DNA of 64,000 nucleotides from Omphalotus guepiniiformis. Taxonomy: Eukaryota > Basidiomycota > Agaricomycetes > Agaricales > Omphalotaceae. The translations under genes were made by a program, and so were the position numbers. The stretch covers positions 868,001 through 932,000 of the forward strand of contig JAQOOI010000073.1 in assembly GCA_028554645.1 (NCBI GenBank). The letters run 5' to 3'. Below the pieces are notes generated by a model. It saw only the letters and a list, made by a program, of their open reading frames with translations, had not been told where the DNA came from and searched no databases. Each line of letters opens with the position of its first letter. Position 1 is the stretch's first letter. This document shows positions 35,417 to 48,473 of this stretch, piece by piece.

Positions 35417-37289
35417 ATGGCTCCCAGACAACTTTACACTCTCGGGTTCGTCGGTTTAGCAGCTTTATCTGCTCGCGGTCAATCTCCTGTCTGGGGCCAG
35501 TGTGGTGGAACTGTACGATTCTTAAAACCCTTCTTATTTCTTTCAGATGGCTGATTTTCGAGTTGAATGCTAGGGCTGGACGGGTGATACAACTTGTGCA
35601 ACAGGCAGCGTCTGTAGCCAAGTGAATCCCTGTGAGTACGAGATATAAACCAACCTTCATAACGCTGCTCTCAACGTCTTACGTCTTTATTTCAGATTAC
35701 TTTCAATGCATCCCGTCTACGGCCACCACCGTAGCTTCTAGTGCAACCAGTGTAGCTAGCCCTACCGCATCGTCTACTCCTGTTGCATCCGGCACGAGCA
35801 CTGCAGGTGGCTCTTCCCCTTCGTCTACCCCCGTTGCCGGCTCTGGAAAACTGTCTCTTGTCGGCGTGAACATCTCAGGATTCGATTTTGGTTGTGGGAC
35901 TGACGGTACATGTAACGCTAGTGGCGCCTGGCCACCGCTCACGCAATACTATGGCATGTAAATGTAATTGTTTCTCTACATCAATCCATTTGCTGATCTT
36001 CTTGGGTATGCATAGGCATGGACGGTGCAGGGCAGATGCAGCATTTTGTGGACGACGACGGATACAATGTATTCCGACTTCCCGTAGGATGGCAATTCCT
36101 CACTAACGATATTTTGGGTGGAGATCTTAATGAGGATAATATGGTGGAGTATGATGCTTTTGTGAATGCGTGTCTAGCCACGGGCGCTTCTTGTATCGTC
36201 GATGTGCATAATTATGCTAGATGGAACGGAGAGATCAGTGCCGTGCCAGTTGATTGTTTCATCATCAACTTCAAGTTCACTTTGATTTGGGTAGATCATT
36301 GGGCAAGGTGGACCTACTAATGAACAATTCGCTGCGTTGTGGTCTTCTCTCGCTGCTCGATATGCCTCTGAGAGCAAGATTATTTTCGGAGTGTAGGGGT
36401 TCTAATCATCCTCAACGATTATACATTACACTGACACGCGTCTTCTTCTAGCATGAACGAACCTCACGACGTTCCTGATATCAATTTATGGGCTGGATCC
36501 GTACAAGCCGCCGTCACTGCTATCCGTAACGCTGGGTGAGACGAAAATCCATTGGGGGGTTTTGTTTGTTGCTTTTGCTGACGTTTATTTCCCCCCAACT
36601 CCAGCGCGACAACTCAATTGATTCTCTTGCCCGGTAACAACTGGACCTCGGCCGAAACCTTTGTATCCAACGGTTCCGCCGCTGCCCTTTCCACCGTCAA
36701 AAACCCGGACGGTAGTATCACTGGTCTTATCTTTGACGTACACAAGTACCTTGATTTTGATAACTCTGGTACAAACACGTACGTGGGGGGTTTCTTGTAT
36801 TATTATTTTTTCGGGATCACCTTGTTCATTCAAATGTTCAACACTGAATGTGTGACGAACAACATCGACGACGCCTGGGCACCTCTCGCTGAATGGCTTC
36901 GTGAGAATGGAAGACAGGCGTTTAACACTGAAACTGGAGGAGGAAATGTTGCTTCTTGCGTCACGTATATGTGTCAACAGATTGCTTACCAGGCTCAGAA
37001 TTCGGATGGTTAGTAGGATTTCTTTTGCCAACCCTTTCGTCAGGATGAATATTGATTATGGGGCTCTGCAGTTTTTCTTGGATACGTCGGGTGGGCTGCA
37101 GGGAACTTTTACAATGGATATGTATTGGTGAGTAGGATTTGTGCCCTGGCTTACTAGTCGATGTGGTCCTTATGGTTCCCTTAGAGCGAGGTTCCGACTC
37201 AGAGTGGATCTACTTGGACCGATACGATGCTTGTTTCAAGCTGTATGGCACCTGTTGCCGGTGCTCAGAGTGGTTCCACAGGAGAATAA
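35417..37289 (+). CDS. CBM1-linked GH5 endo-beta-1,4-glucanase, secreted cellulase
   Basis: The start is ATG 35417 with a signal peptide (QLYTLGFVGLAALSARG). A family 1 cellulose-binding module follows directly: QSPVWGQCGGT, GWTGDTTCATGSVC, YFQCI, split by introns. A Ser/Thr/Ala/Pro linker (about 45 residues) leads to the GH5 domain: KLSLVGVNISGFDFGC, GYNVFRLPVGWQFL, VDVHNYARWNG, then MNEPHDVPD (acid/base Glu near 36462) and FNTETGGG (nucleophile Glu near 36932). It ends GWAAGNFYNGYVL, then a last exon with SEVPTQSGSTWTDT to 37289. The pattern matches GH5 subfamily 5 endoglucanases. It cuts internal bonds of cellulose outside the cell. Both catalytic Glu residues are present. Confidence 0.92.
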
Positions 37290-37340
37290 ATCATGCCAAA
37301 AAGGATGTATCCCATCTATATATATCTCAGCCCCCATAAT

Positions 37341-38710
37341 TTATATTTGCTGTAACACTCGTTCTAAATTACGAAGCACAACAGCATTTTCCTCCTCGCT
37401 ACCGACTGTTATCCTCAGGCAAGCTTCACATCCAGGTTCGTTTCCTCTGAACCGCAGAACAACACCATTTTCCTCCGCGAGGGATTTATAGAGTTTGTGT
37501 GCTCGGACGTTGTCTAGTTGACTGCAGTCTTTTGCAAGCACGGGGATCATGACAAAGTTGGCGTCGTTGGAGCCGATGGAGGGTCCGAGCCCTAAGTGGG
37601 CGAGAGAGGAGAGAGACTTTAAAAGGGATGCGCGGGATGTGATGAGGGTATCGACCTTTTTCTGCATCGAGTTGAGTGATTCGGGTGAAAGAGCAGACAA
37701 GGCGAGGTAGGCAGAGGGTGTGGATATGTTGTATGGTGCTTTGATATTTGAAAGCACGCGAATCAGCGGAGGTTGAGCGATGGCAATTCCTAATCTATGG
37801 AAATGGCGTAGGCTATGTGAGACAGTGGTGTACTGGGCGTACTGCACTAGGTAGCTAACATACCGAATAGCAGCCAACCCAAAGCTTTTACTTAGAGTCT
37901 GCATAACGCACAGGTTCGCGTAGTCTTTGACTAGTGAAACCGCGCTTGAATTTTCTTTCGCGAAATCAACGTATGCTTCATCGACGACGACTATGCCTTT
38001 GAAGTTTTCGTAATCGAGGAGTGATTTGATAGATGATAGAGCTATGGATGTTCCAGTTGGGTTTCCTGGAGAACATATGAAGATGAGTTTGATTGAAGGA
38101 TCGGCATCGATTGCTTTCTTCATCTGTTTATTCGCGGTCAACAGCGATCTCAGTTAAACGTTCCACAGTATTGTATCGTACGTACCTCATCGACCTTGAG
38201 ACTAAACCGACCATTAGTCCCTCCTTCTCCAGAAGAACCACCAAGTTCAAGCATACACTCAACCACCCCAACATCATTAACCTGCGCACAAACACTATAC
38301 ATACCATACGTCGGAGGAGTAATCAAAATACTCTCCTTTCCAGGCGCAACACAAGCTCTCATCAAAAGATCCACAACTTCATCCGATCCAACTCCCAAAA
38401 AGACATGATCAACACCTGGTACCTCCCTCAAATTCGCAATCCGTTGTTTTATCGGATCGTGCGATGGATCTGGGTATCGGTGGAGGTCCATATGAAGTAC
38501 AAAATCTAGCTCAGAATTTTCTCCAATTGCACGCGAAATTGAATGCCCAAGAGCATTTTCGTTCGCGTCTAAAAGGATACCTTCCTTGTAGTCATCTCGG
38601 GCACAACGATATGGATGGAGAGCCAAGACATTTGGTCTGATGACTTTTTCGATGTCGAAATGAGCTGGTTTCGTGGGTGAAGTAGAGGACGCGAGACCGT
38701 GAATTGGCAT
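37341..38710 (-). CDS. HIS5: Histidinol-phosphate aminotransferase
   Basis: The start is ATG 38710. The N-terminal segment FDIEKVIRPNVLALHPYRCA and the ILLDANENALG motif mark the family. Next come RYPDPSHDPIKQRIA, FLGVGSDEVVDLLMRA, a middle section after an intron (FICSPGNPTGTSIA, VVVDEAYVDFA), and the PLP-lysine motif MQTLSKSFGLAAIR near 37880. After the next intron come LGIAIAQPPLI and the C-terminal LRFRGNEPGCEACLRITVG. The enzyme converts imidazole-acetol phosphate and glutamate to histidinol phosphate, a middle step of histidine synthesis, in the cytosol. All expected motifs are present. Two introns are seen. It is tail-to-tail with the endoglucanase gene (51 bases). Confidence 0.93.
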
Positions 38711-38914
38711 TTAGAGATGGAAGTGTAAAAGTAAAACAGTGAGTCAGAAAAATTGTAATTGGAATTGTACTTGGAAGGGGGTACTATATATTACATAACA
38801 TAGCAGCGACGTGAGTACGCTATGCAGCCTTATAATGATTTCGGTAATGTGCACCATGCTAAAAGGTGGTTGCAAAGCCGACAACGTACATGATTTTTCA
38901 GTCCATCGTAATAA

Positions 38915-41241
38915 TCAAGCCTTTATAGCATCTTTTCTGCGCTTTACCACAGATATTTCATGCTCTACATGCCGCGTGAACTGAGGGCAGCACCATTCAG
39001 TTCTTTCGCATCGATATCGGATAGCGATGTAACTCACCACATATCTCCACGGGAAGACAACCTCAGTGCCCTCAGCAAACTGAGATTGACATGTCTTACA
39101 TTCAATCAACGGATCCGCCATGCCCAAATCATCAAGCGTCGCAATAGCAGGATCCAATCCACAACCTTCGACTATAACTCTAATCGCATGCCAATTCTTG
39201 ACATTAAACTTGATGAATTGAGACGACCACGGATAAGTGTTGAATCTTCTAAAGGGGTCAAGAACCTCTCTTTCGACATACTTTAGCTGATACTGGGATA
39301 GACCTAATTCACGACCAGAGTAGTGTCGCCAACAACAGTGATTGAAAATCCCAGGATACCAATACTTTTCAGTGCAATCTGCGCATTCGAAAATACACGT
39401 TGCAAGGCGCAAATCCGATTCCGATAGCGTGGCGCCGGGCAGCTCTTGGCGTAACATATCCAAAAGCTCGCTTTCCCTGGCTTGTCGCCACTCGTCGACA
39501 AATGCAGGTAAGACTTCATCGAAAATTTGACGAAAGTCACTGTCGTTTACGTATTCGTCAAAAGGCGTACCCCAGATGATGTGGTCAAAGAGTTCGCTAG
39601 CAAAGATATCACCGAGACTAGGAAGAGGTGCACGGAGACCATCACCTTTCTCACAGAACTTGGCATACATGGTCTTCAAAGAAGTGTATCGTATTTCCAA
39701 GGCCGAGCTTTTCTGGGCCGCGAGGCGTTCAGCTTTGTGTCTCTCCACAAGATCTATCAATGGCTCCTTGATACGCTCCCACTCTGGATGACAATGGTTT
39801 GTAAATTGCATTCAACATTACAGTGCAAAAAGCTCACTCCGGAGCTGTAAGTTTCGCCGTTTTATTGACTGACTTGAGCTTAGAGAACATATCTCGGCGG
39901 CTGGAGGACATATATTGCCCTGTGCTCATAACCCTACGAGCTTCCTCACCCAGGCCAATTTCATCCAGTCGCTGAAATATGCTTTAGGGATGTAGAATCA
40001 GTGAAAAATATCAGCTGGTGACATCACTCACTCTTCCCGCCGTTTTACGCGTCGTGCTGTCTGTTCATCAGCTCGATGCTGAAGTTGTGTTTTATACCAC
40101 TCTTCGCAGAGCAGAGAATGCTGGGAGAAAGGAAATCAGGACGTAAGAAAGCATACTCCTAATAGGAACTCGTACCTCGCGCACGTAATTGCATTCTTGT
40201 GCCCGCTGAGCTATCCACTTGGCTCGTTCCGAGTCGTCCTCATCGTTGAGAGTGGCAGTATACTCTACGTAATACTGCTTCACAACAGAAGGAATATACA
40301 GGTCGTCCAAATCCCCTGGTATTGTATCGGGCATTAATCTAGAAAATTGGGCCCAAATCAACAAACCACTTACATCGAATTCGGGACTTTGGCACAACTC
40401 GAGGCCTGTAGGTAGGAAGAAGCCGCTGGGTTTTGTGTGGAGGGGAAGACAACTTGACTCCGCCGCGATGAACATAATCCATAGTGGTACGATATCCAAA
40501 AAAGCTGAAGATCGATGTTTAGCTCAAGCCTGACCGACGGACATAGCGGGCGTACACATCGGGTTGACAATCCGTACAGCAACGCACGCGATATTCCCAG
40601 CTCACGTTATCGCAACGAGCTTTACTCAGGCAGTTCTAACCAGGAAGTCAGAAACGACATATGTCCATGATCACTTGATAGAGTTGAACATACATGACAA
40701 TGGGGCTCAAACATAAGATTTGCATATTGAGGTTCACTTAGGTCATGTGGAAGCGGAGGAAGACCTTCGACATTGGCCCGCGTGGAACGCCAGATGGATT
40801 CGGATGACTTGCTCATAAGAATACTACGGAGGTCTTTAGATGTTCGAGCGAGGCAGAGGATATCATGTGGTTGCAAATGACTGAAAATCTGTCCCTCAAT
40901 TTGTCTGACTACAACTATCGAGGATTCGCACAGCACACTTCGAATATGACATCCATTGGCACGTCGGTGACTAGCTTATGAAGGAGTCCCAGTTTCCCTC
41001 TGATCTTCTTGAATTTTTGATCAGCAGGAACCTTTCGAGCAGTCGTGCGCAATTCTGAACCTTGCTCTTGTACAGGGGGCAAGTTATGCTTCCCTGTCGC
41101 GCGCTTGCGACCGGAAGTGACCCTCGCTCGTTTTGTGTCATGCGAATCGTCGTTTCCGTCGTCGGATGCTTCATTGTGCGCACGCTTAGTCTGAGCGCTT
41201 GCCTGCCTTTGGGCTTGCAAGCGTAAGGACGACCTTACCAT
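38915..41241 (-). CDS. F-box protein with Cys-rich segments
   Basis: The start is ATG 41241 with a basic, disordered head (SSLRLQAQRQASAQTKRA, HDTKRARVTSGRKRATGK). The F-box follows across an intron: LVTDVPMDVIFE then IFSHLQPHDILCLARTSKDLR. A Cys/His motif (FEPHCHVCST) follows, then a long helical region through EFDVSGLLIWAQFSRLMPD, ERAKWIAQRAQECNYVRE and ERIKEPLIDLVERHKAERL. The C-terminal half has paired cysteines (CIFECADC, HCCWRHYSG, CKTCQSQ) and ends KRRKDAIKA. F-box proteins recruit substrates to SCF ubiquitin ligases; this family is very large in mushrooms and targets are unknown. At least five introns are seen. Confidence 0.82.
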
Positions 41242-42029
41242 TCTCCACGAACGATTGTGATGATGGGTAAGGAAAAAAGGGGTTTGTTTACTTGACTTTG
41301 TGAAGTCGGGAATCGGGATGTAGTTGCGTCACGCGACGGTCACGTGCGGATAGACCTCTCAGATTCGACTGTTCGAATTTCGAACTGATAATGGAGCGTG
41401 GAAGCTATGAAGCCGAGCAATGCTGGTCATCGTCATTATTGACACCTTTAACCTGTGTGTTCACGAAACCAGTGCTTCTCAACTCAAAGTAACCTCACCC
41501 GTGCGGGCGTGCAAGCACTCTTAGAAAAGGCGTGTCTGGAGACCAGAGCAATGCACTAGAGAAGCAATGCGTGTATTAAATAGTCTCTGTCTATGTGTAT
41601 GCTTAGATGGCGCCACTGAACAGTAGGTATCCATTCTGATACATAATAGTACCATGGGCGATGTATGCTAGGTGAGCATAGCGATGTTCTATCGTCGATA
41701 TGATTCGGAATGATAGATGTTCAAGACGGGGCTGGCCGCTGATGTCGATGAGTGTCACTGTTAGCCGATTTGGACGCCCACTCTTGAGTTGCTGGAGCAT
41801 GGAAATGATACCCATCGAAGAACAAGTAGATGGATGTCAATCAATGAATGGAACACGAAGGGGGGCCTGTGAATTTCGTTTCTCAGAATCCACCGTAAAT
41901 GGATATGGTAGGTGTAGTAACGGACCCAAACGTTCGGTCAAACGCCATCAAGAGTAGAAGATTGGCTGTACATTGGAATAGAGGGGGTCACATTTTGACA
42001 GGTGATTTTCAGGAATTGTAGCACGCACA
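41242..42029. other. Gene-poor stretch, one doubtful minus-strand frame
   Basis: A minus-strand frame at 41603-41815 starts with an ATG and reads MGIISMLQQLKSGRPN; it could be an exon remnant but has no known motif. A CACGTG E-box palindrome occurs near 41340 in CGGTCACGTGCGG. A very similar CGGTCACGTGAAGG occurs near 30860. Confidence 0.35.
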
Positions 42030-42437
42030 CTACGAGAGCCTCGCAACATCTATAACTGCTCTCCTTTGAGCCTCTACATCCAGATCCTCTTGTGTGTCGG
42101 GTTCTCTGGCAGGATGACCTGGAGCAGGCCGCCCACGGACAGAGACAAAAACAGGCCCTTCCAATGCCCTCTCAACGAAGATATCTTTCCTGAGTAAGAG
42201 ACAAAACGCGTCAATAGAGCTCTAAACGACAACCCAATGAGTTTCCACTAACCTGCTTTCTGCCTCCTTTATCCCAAAAGAGTTGAACGAGCGATACAGA
42301 TACTGTGTGATCCTCTCGCTGAGACCCTTCGGTTTCCGTCTCGAGAAACTAGTCACATAAGGCGAGCGAGATATCGGAAGAGATAGAGCAGAGGTGGTGA
42401 ATAGGAATAATGTGAGGAAGTAAATCGTAAATCTCAT
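42030..42437 (-). CDS. Small secreted protein, orphan
   Basis: I start at ATG 42437 rather than the earlier ATG-less frame, because it opens a good signal peptide (MRFTIYFLTLFLFTTSALS, then LPISRS). The mature part is basic (SFSRRKPKGLSERI) and aromatic. One intron follows FGIKEAES. The second exon reads KDIFVERALEGPVFVSVRGR, then PAREPDTQEDLDVEAQRRAV, and ends ARLS at 42030. About 110 residues, no cysteines seen. Family not recognised. Small secreted proteins of this size are common candidate effectors or wall proteins, but nothing shows that here. Confidence 0.55.
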
Positions 42438-43376
42438 TGCCCGACTGTAGTAAGGTATCCTGCACCTAAATATGTAGGGCAACGGAGAAGAAGAAAGAAA
42501 TACTAGGATAGAAGAACAAAGCGAAAGGAAAGAAGGAGTATTTATGAAAGACCAGCTTCATCGGTTACATGTTACAACTTACGAAATGACACTCTCGATG
42601 TCCAATTTGATTTAGGGGCGGTGTACATATATTATTATCTCGGCAATATGATTGAGCAGTGCAACTGAGTCTGCTTTCGCTTCATTCATTCGTTCATAGA
42701 TTATCGCAGAGTTCGTGCTATGTATAGCGATACCGAGTCCTACTAAAGGAGTCCTACTAAAAATACAGCAAACCGCTGAGCAAGTCATTGGCAGACCCAA
42801 CAAGAAAATCGACGCATCGTTATGGAGCAAATTATGGAGTAACTACTTACATAGTGAACGCAGAGCTGTGTAGCGCTTGAGGTAGCGCCAGCGTACCGCT
42901 AAAGGCTCCTTCCGCCGGGATGACATTGAGTCGATTTTTCTTGCAGAGAGTTGACTTGCTCGGCGGGTTGCTGTATTTTTAGAAGATCTCCGACATCGCT
43001 ATACATAGCACAAATTCTTTCCTGGAAATGCGATGGAAAGTATTGGCTCACGTCTGCCACCGATAGACATCTCGTATGAGCGCAACCAGCCAGCCTTCAG
43101 ATATTTGGTACTGATCTTGAATATTTCCCGGTGCCTTTAAGCATGTATGTATGTAGTGCGGCGTGTGCCAAGAAAAAAGCGGGAGTGCAACAACTACGCA
43201 CCACTACGCCCCACTACGACCTTAGTCAGAAAAACTACGCTTGATTAGTATCAGTACACATGTCAAATTCCAAGGACTCGGAGCAACCAGACTAGTGAGG
43301 CCACTGTTGGCCACAGGATAATAGCTATATAGTATAAATAAATACATATGTTACTGTACAGTACCTCTATTCACAG
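42438..43376. other. Intergenic, no supported gene
   Basis: No convincing frame on either strand. The region holds the 5' flank of the small secreted protein gene and the 3' flank of the chitinase gene, plus repeated CACTACG units near 43190-43225. Confidence 0.5.
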
Positions 43377-45081
43377 CTACGAACACACCGATTCAATATC
43401 CATCGCCTCACTGATCGAATCAAGTAAAATATCATCAAAATCACCAAGTACATCCCACATCGCAAACCCTTTAAGACCAACATCATTAATATACCTACCC
43501 TTCGCAGCAAACGAAGCAGCATCGTCGTACGACACCATCACATCAGTGGTCGAATTATAAACATAGGGCTAAAGCATCGGAAGCATCGGTCACCTTCAGT
43601 ACATATGAAATACGACCAACGGAAAAACAGTACTCACCGTCTGGCTACAGTTGTCATACAAATAATCAATCCCATTCGCAGCGACACCATCATCATTCAA
43701 GAAACCTTCCTCGACAAGCCCCCAAAAGTTGAATATACCAGAAAACCCGCCAGAAGAAGTGTTACCACACTGATCTACTCCTCCTCCTGAACCCCCTGTA
43801 TCTTCGCTATCGCCTTGAGGCTGATAGCTTTTATCAAACGTAGGATAAACTTGTAGTCTACCAGAACTGCTTAGAGCCGCACTGTTGTCAACATGGAAGC
43901 TATGTCCGTAAGCTGCTACGCCCAGAGCTATCTAGATGAGAACGAATTGTCATTCAAGGTTGCAAGATAGTCAGATGGTTTGAGGGAAAAGCAACTTACC
44001 TGATCTGCAGGAAATCCTGCAGATGTCCATGCATCGACGGCAGAAACAGCAGACCCATCCTGCACAGGCATACACGTGTCATTCAGAGGTGAATTGGGTC
44101 CAACAGTCGCGGACCACGAGCCCCAAATATCGTAATTCATGATGGCTGAGGAACACGGGCGTTAAGGTTAACAAAAACACAAAATTTAAAATGCCCATTC
44201 ACCAATGTGGTCCAGTACCGTCGCAAAGTCTGACACGTCCGTCATAGGCGTTCCGTCCGAGCCAACAAACGGAGTTATCCCAACAGCTGCGGTCAAAATC
44301 AGTTTCGAGCCTGTAGGGTCCTGACGTAGTTCTTGAAGGAATGACAAAAGGTTTGCAGAATCATCATCAGAGATCGTGTTACAGCCAAGACCCTGTTTGT
44401 TAGGGTATTCCCAGCTAAGGCGAACATTAAAAAAAATCAGAACATGGACCCTCGCAAACGCCGGTATTCCCAGTCAAAATCAATTCCATCCAGATTGTAT
44501 TGTGATACTAAACCAAGAATGGTTTTGACAAATGCAGTCCGATTCTTTGCGCTCCCAACCGCAGTTGAGTAATATATTGATCCAGACCAACCACCAACAG
44601 AAAGTAACGCGCTGACATTCTGTATTGAAATTTCTGGATCTTTTTCTCGTTGGACCAGCGCCAATCACTCACGTTCTTTTTGGCGCTACTAACGAATTCC
44701 GGGAGGACTTGCTTGCTGACGTCATCCAAATCCACAGTATTCACGTCTGGTGTCGTCGTTCTGTTTCGATCAAGCGTTAGTGTATGTGTTGGCTAGGCGT
44801 CAGGATAGAAATGAAACGCACGCGAAAGCAAATGTCAAAGCAGTATATTTTGACCATGAGAGATTGCTAGGCGGATTGTCGGTTCCTTCCCATCCCGGAT
44901 ACCAACCCGATGCAAGAACGTCTGCATGTGTAGCACTTCCACCGCCCGAACTTGAAGTACCGCCAGTTCCAGTTTGTACGCCTGTAGTAATCGATTGTTT
45001 CGGTGGCGTGAGTTTGCATTGAGGAGCGGATAGAGCTGAATGTATAAGGGAGGCGAGCAGAATGATTTGTAGCAGGAACAT
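43377..45081 (-). CDS. GH18 chitinase, secreted
   Basis: The start is ATG 45081 with a signal peptide (LLQIILLASLIHSALSA). A Ser/Gly/Thr linker (TGTGGTSSSGGGS) follows, then GWYPGWEG and YTALTFAFA. After introns come NVSALLSVGGWSGSIYY and the GH18 catalytic motif LDGIDFDWEYP near 44470, with the proton donor Glu intact. Next are DHIAIMNYDIWGSWS, IALGVAAYGHSF and, at the end, GRYINDVGLKGFAMWDVLGD, with the stop at 43377. About seven introns are seen. It hydrolyses chitin, in wall remodelling, autolysis or nutrition. No carbohydrate-binding module was seen; the linker comes at the N-terminus instead. Confidence 0.9.
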
Positions 45082-48000
45082 GTCTGCTAAGATGGGGAAG
45101 GGGGAAATACAAATTATTCGTGTATCAATATCTCCCCGGAACGTGGAAAGAGTAAAGGGCGGAGAAAAGGAATCGTCGAGGCGAAGTAGGAGATGGAAGA
45201 GATTATAAGGCTTATGAGATGAAGTCGGCTGTCGATGTAATGCACAAAACATGTGGAATGCGCATGGACCTGCACCAGGCATCGCTGTGAATTCGAACTG
45301 TCATTGTCTTCCGGGTTATGAGGCATGCGTCGCAACGTGGCACCGAGCGACTCCCTCGGTCGTCCAAGTCATAAAAGCCAGAGTTTGCCTTTAAGGAATG
45401 AAAAAGACAAAGATGCTTTACAACTCGCCAGTAACCGCGCTGCAGACAAACCACACATCGAAATTCGGACCGCATAATTGATGAATCATGTATTTCGTTT
45501 CCAAAATAACCCATGAGGCAGAACCGGGGTGACGGTATGAGAAAAGCAGCCCCGAAAAGGTGCTTAATCTTTACATAGCACAATGAAGAAGGCGGTACTT
45601 TGAGTTTTGTCAAACAAAGAACTTTTTTCCACATACCGCTTGAGTTGCCTTCAGTATCATTGCGTGGCTAAACCACTGAGCCATATGTTGCGCAGCGACC
45701 CTCTTCATGACCACGGTCGCCTCGACCGGTAGTTGACCTGCTGATTATTTGTATAAATTCTTGCCACTCATGCTAGCGAGCGTACGACGAGCGATTATTA
45801 GGGAGCTTGTGGATACACAGGCTGCAGAATGAATAATGAATTTCGACATAATATCTTTGTTCAAGCTGTTTGAGGGCAGCGTAGCATTCGGACTTTGAAA
45901 TTCGCAGTCCGACGCCTATTCACCAATTAGGCAATAGTTCGTACTAGTCTCTCAATCTCACACACTCTCAATATCACCATGATCGTCTGGCTGTTTCGCC
46001 TAAATACCAGCAGCAAGGTCTGGCAGCCAGCAGCCTTATTAAACCTTACAAAGGCACGAAAAACATACTCACGATCTCATTATATCGACTTGAAATGTCA
46101 CTTTTCGGGCGTATTATATGCAGCAGTCTCAGCGCTATTCCGCAATACCATTTTCACCGCTACTTACAAGAACCACACTGAAAACACATTTTGTTCGACA
46201 ACTACTTTGCCTACTAAAACACGATCAGAGGTGGATATAGAGTATGCAAGTATCATTTACCCACAGACGAAGTATTATTGGAACGACGCTCGATCCCGCG
46301 AGTGACGGCTTGGGAGACTCGGACATCAAGAGCTCTCATTGTCAGATTAACGGGGCATTGTCATGGATGAGCTGCCAAATATATATTTCATCTACGGTCA
46401 TCTTCTGCCAGTGATACATACCGCGAACAAGCTGATCATAGGCGTCTGCCAGGTCACATATCAGGCGGCCTCAGTGTCACGATGCCTGCAACTGCTGCTT
46501 AAGACCAGTTCTGCCGGGCCTTGGATCTATGAACATACTTACAGATACTTTCCAGCAAATCTTCCGCACATCACCAGGCTTCCAAGTTTTCTGCGAGGCG
46601 CGGTCCCCGCCTAGCGCCGGCGGCAAACAGCAGTAAGGCGGCAGCTTATCTCCGGCGATCGCCGAAATTTTTGCGCTTCTCCTTCTCGCGCTTCAGCGCC
46701 CCACGCTGCCATCGATGGATTGCTTTCTCACTCGTACACATTCGAGCCCTGCTAATTATTGTGTATACTTTAAGCAGTCGATGCTCGCAAGGTCTATGAA
46801 AAGTCGAAATCGACTTAACTTGTTTGGCGGCTGAGAAATATCTCTGATAATGCCAGTCGTTTCTGTTCGATGACGGTGCGATTACAAGCAAACAGGGGGG
46901 AATCGTATTTCTTTCCTCCCTCCTTTGGATCCTTAGACTCTACTTTGAGCTTAAAACTCAAAAGAGCCTAGTGAAGGTGAGAGTATCCTTTCTTCTCGTC
47001 GCCGAGCCCTGTCTCATTGAAACTCCGTCTCTCAGGTTTAGTTGTAACTTTTTCCTGTACTCAAGTACTCATGTGGCAGAATGAATATGCTTGTGAATGT
47101 CTTTTTTGTGACAATTATCACCGCCTCATTCACGACAAATCATCTGGCTTCCCGCTGAAGCGCTGAGGTCAAAGAGACTGCCAGCGCATAGTGACGATAA
47201 GGTAGGCATTCGCATCTTTCATAAAGCCGTTGACTGACGCAATTTGCTAGGGTTCGCCATTCTAAGTCAGTCACCTACCTGAATGCAGCGTCAAACGTTC
47301 GATCATGATCATTTTCGGTGATTCTGAGCAATGCAACATTGTCATGTACTCGCGAAACTATCCATATGTTCAATCGCTTCTATCATTGATCGTACCAATT
47401 GCATGTTATTTGTGGTATGGCCAGATGCCTGGAAAGATTTTGAAAGCCTACTAGGCTACCTTTTCGTTCCGGAGCGTCGTCCGTGTCTCGAGCACACACT
47501 CAACTCCAAGGTGAGTAAATTCTGCTGTCTCCTAAGGTGCAGGGTTCTGTTTCTCACCTCTCTCTTTGCCTTTTCGCTAGACCTTGATCAATTATGTGTA
47601 CAGTCATTCCGGATCTTGAAGCTTCGAAGAGAAGGGTCTCGCGCGCCCTGTCTCGTGCTCAAGTCTCAATTGACCAGATCCGACTTTTCGTAAGCAAGTT
47701 TGCGCCTCGCTAATCTGTTTTTGGTTTTTGTTATTCTATGCATGGCCGGTTTCCCCAAATCATGAACAGGGCCAACTGTTTGAATCGCAGGCTCTGAGTT
47801 CAAAAATTGCTACCCCCACCAGTCGGCGATACAAGGCAATGCAGCAGACCCAGTCATACATTAGCTTGTACGTGACCGCAGTCCACCTGGAGCTAATGAT
47901 GCTTATGATGCGTTAAGTCTCACATTTTTTCCTGGTCGTGTGCTTGTCTCAGACGTCAGCGTCGTCAGTTGTCGCCAATTGGCCTTGCTAATGAATTATA

Positions 48001-48473
48001 TCATGTTAACCACAGATTTCCATCACTGCCTTTAACCACCATCACCGTTCTGGCACATTCTACACTTGGCCAGTCTGTGTACGTTACGTGGGATACGCGA
48101 AGTCGAAGAGTCTGACGGGGACCTCCGGTTTCTGATCACGTGAAGATCATCGATCAGCCTCCACGGATGCCATTCTGGGAATTGCTGCTAAGTTTTCGAG
48201 CGTCTTCTCCAGAATTGAACGATCAACCTGAACTGCTGCTGTTGATGTCTTAATTCGAGAACAAGCAAGAAGAACCTCCTAAAGATACCGATTATTCCTA
48301 ATTATCCCGTCCCGTCCCATCCTGTTCATTAACTTGAACTAGGCCCATCCATCTTTCTCTTTCCCCTACCATTCTTTCCTCCTCTCATTCTACCTCATTT
48401 CCGTGGCGTGTCCTCGTCTTGTCTGTCAGCTCTATCAATCTTGCGATAGCTCTAGAGCTTTGTGTCGCTCGAT
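45082..48473. other. Gene-poor stretch of 3.4 kb
   Basis: Many short frames occur on both strands, but none has a recognisable domain, signal peptide or consistent splice pattern. Small plus-strand frames near 45979, 46363 and 47331 were considered and not accepted. It could hold degraded transposon DNA or non-coding RNA; I see no terminal repeats. Confidence 0.45.

Noticed and set aside
47728..47916. Short plus-strand frame in the gene-poor region, with a tRNA-like GTTCAAAA patch
   Set aside because: No cloverleaf could be drawn around it and no protein motif is present.
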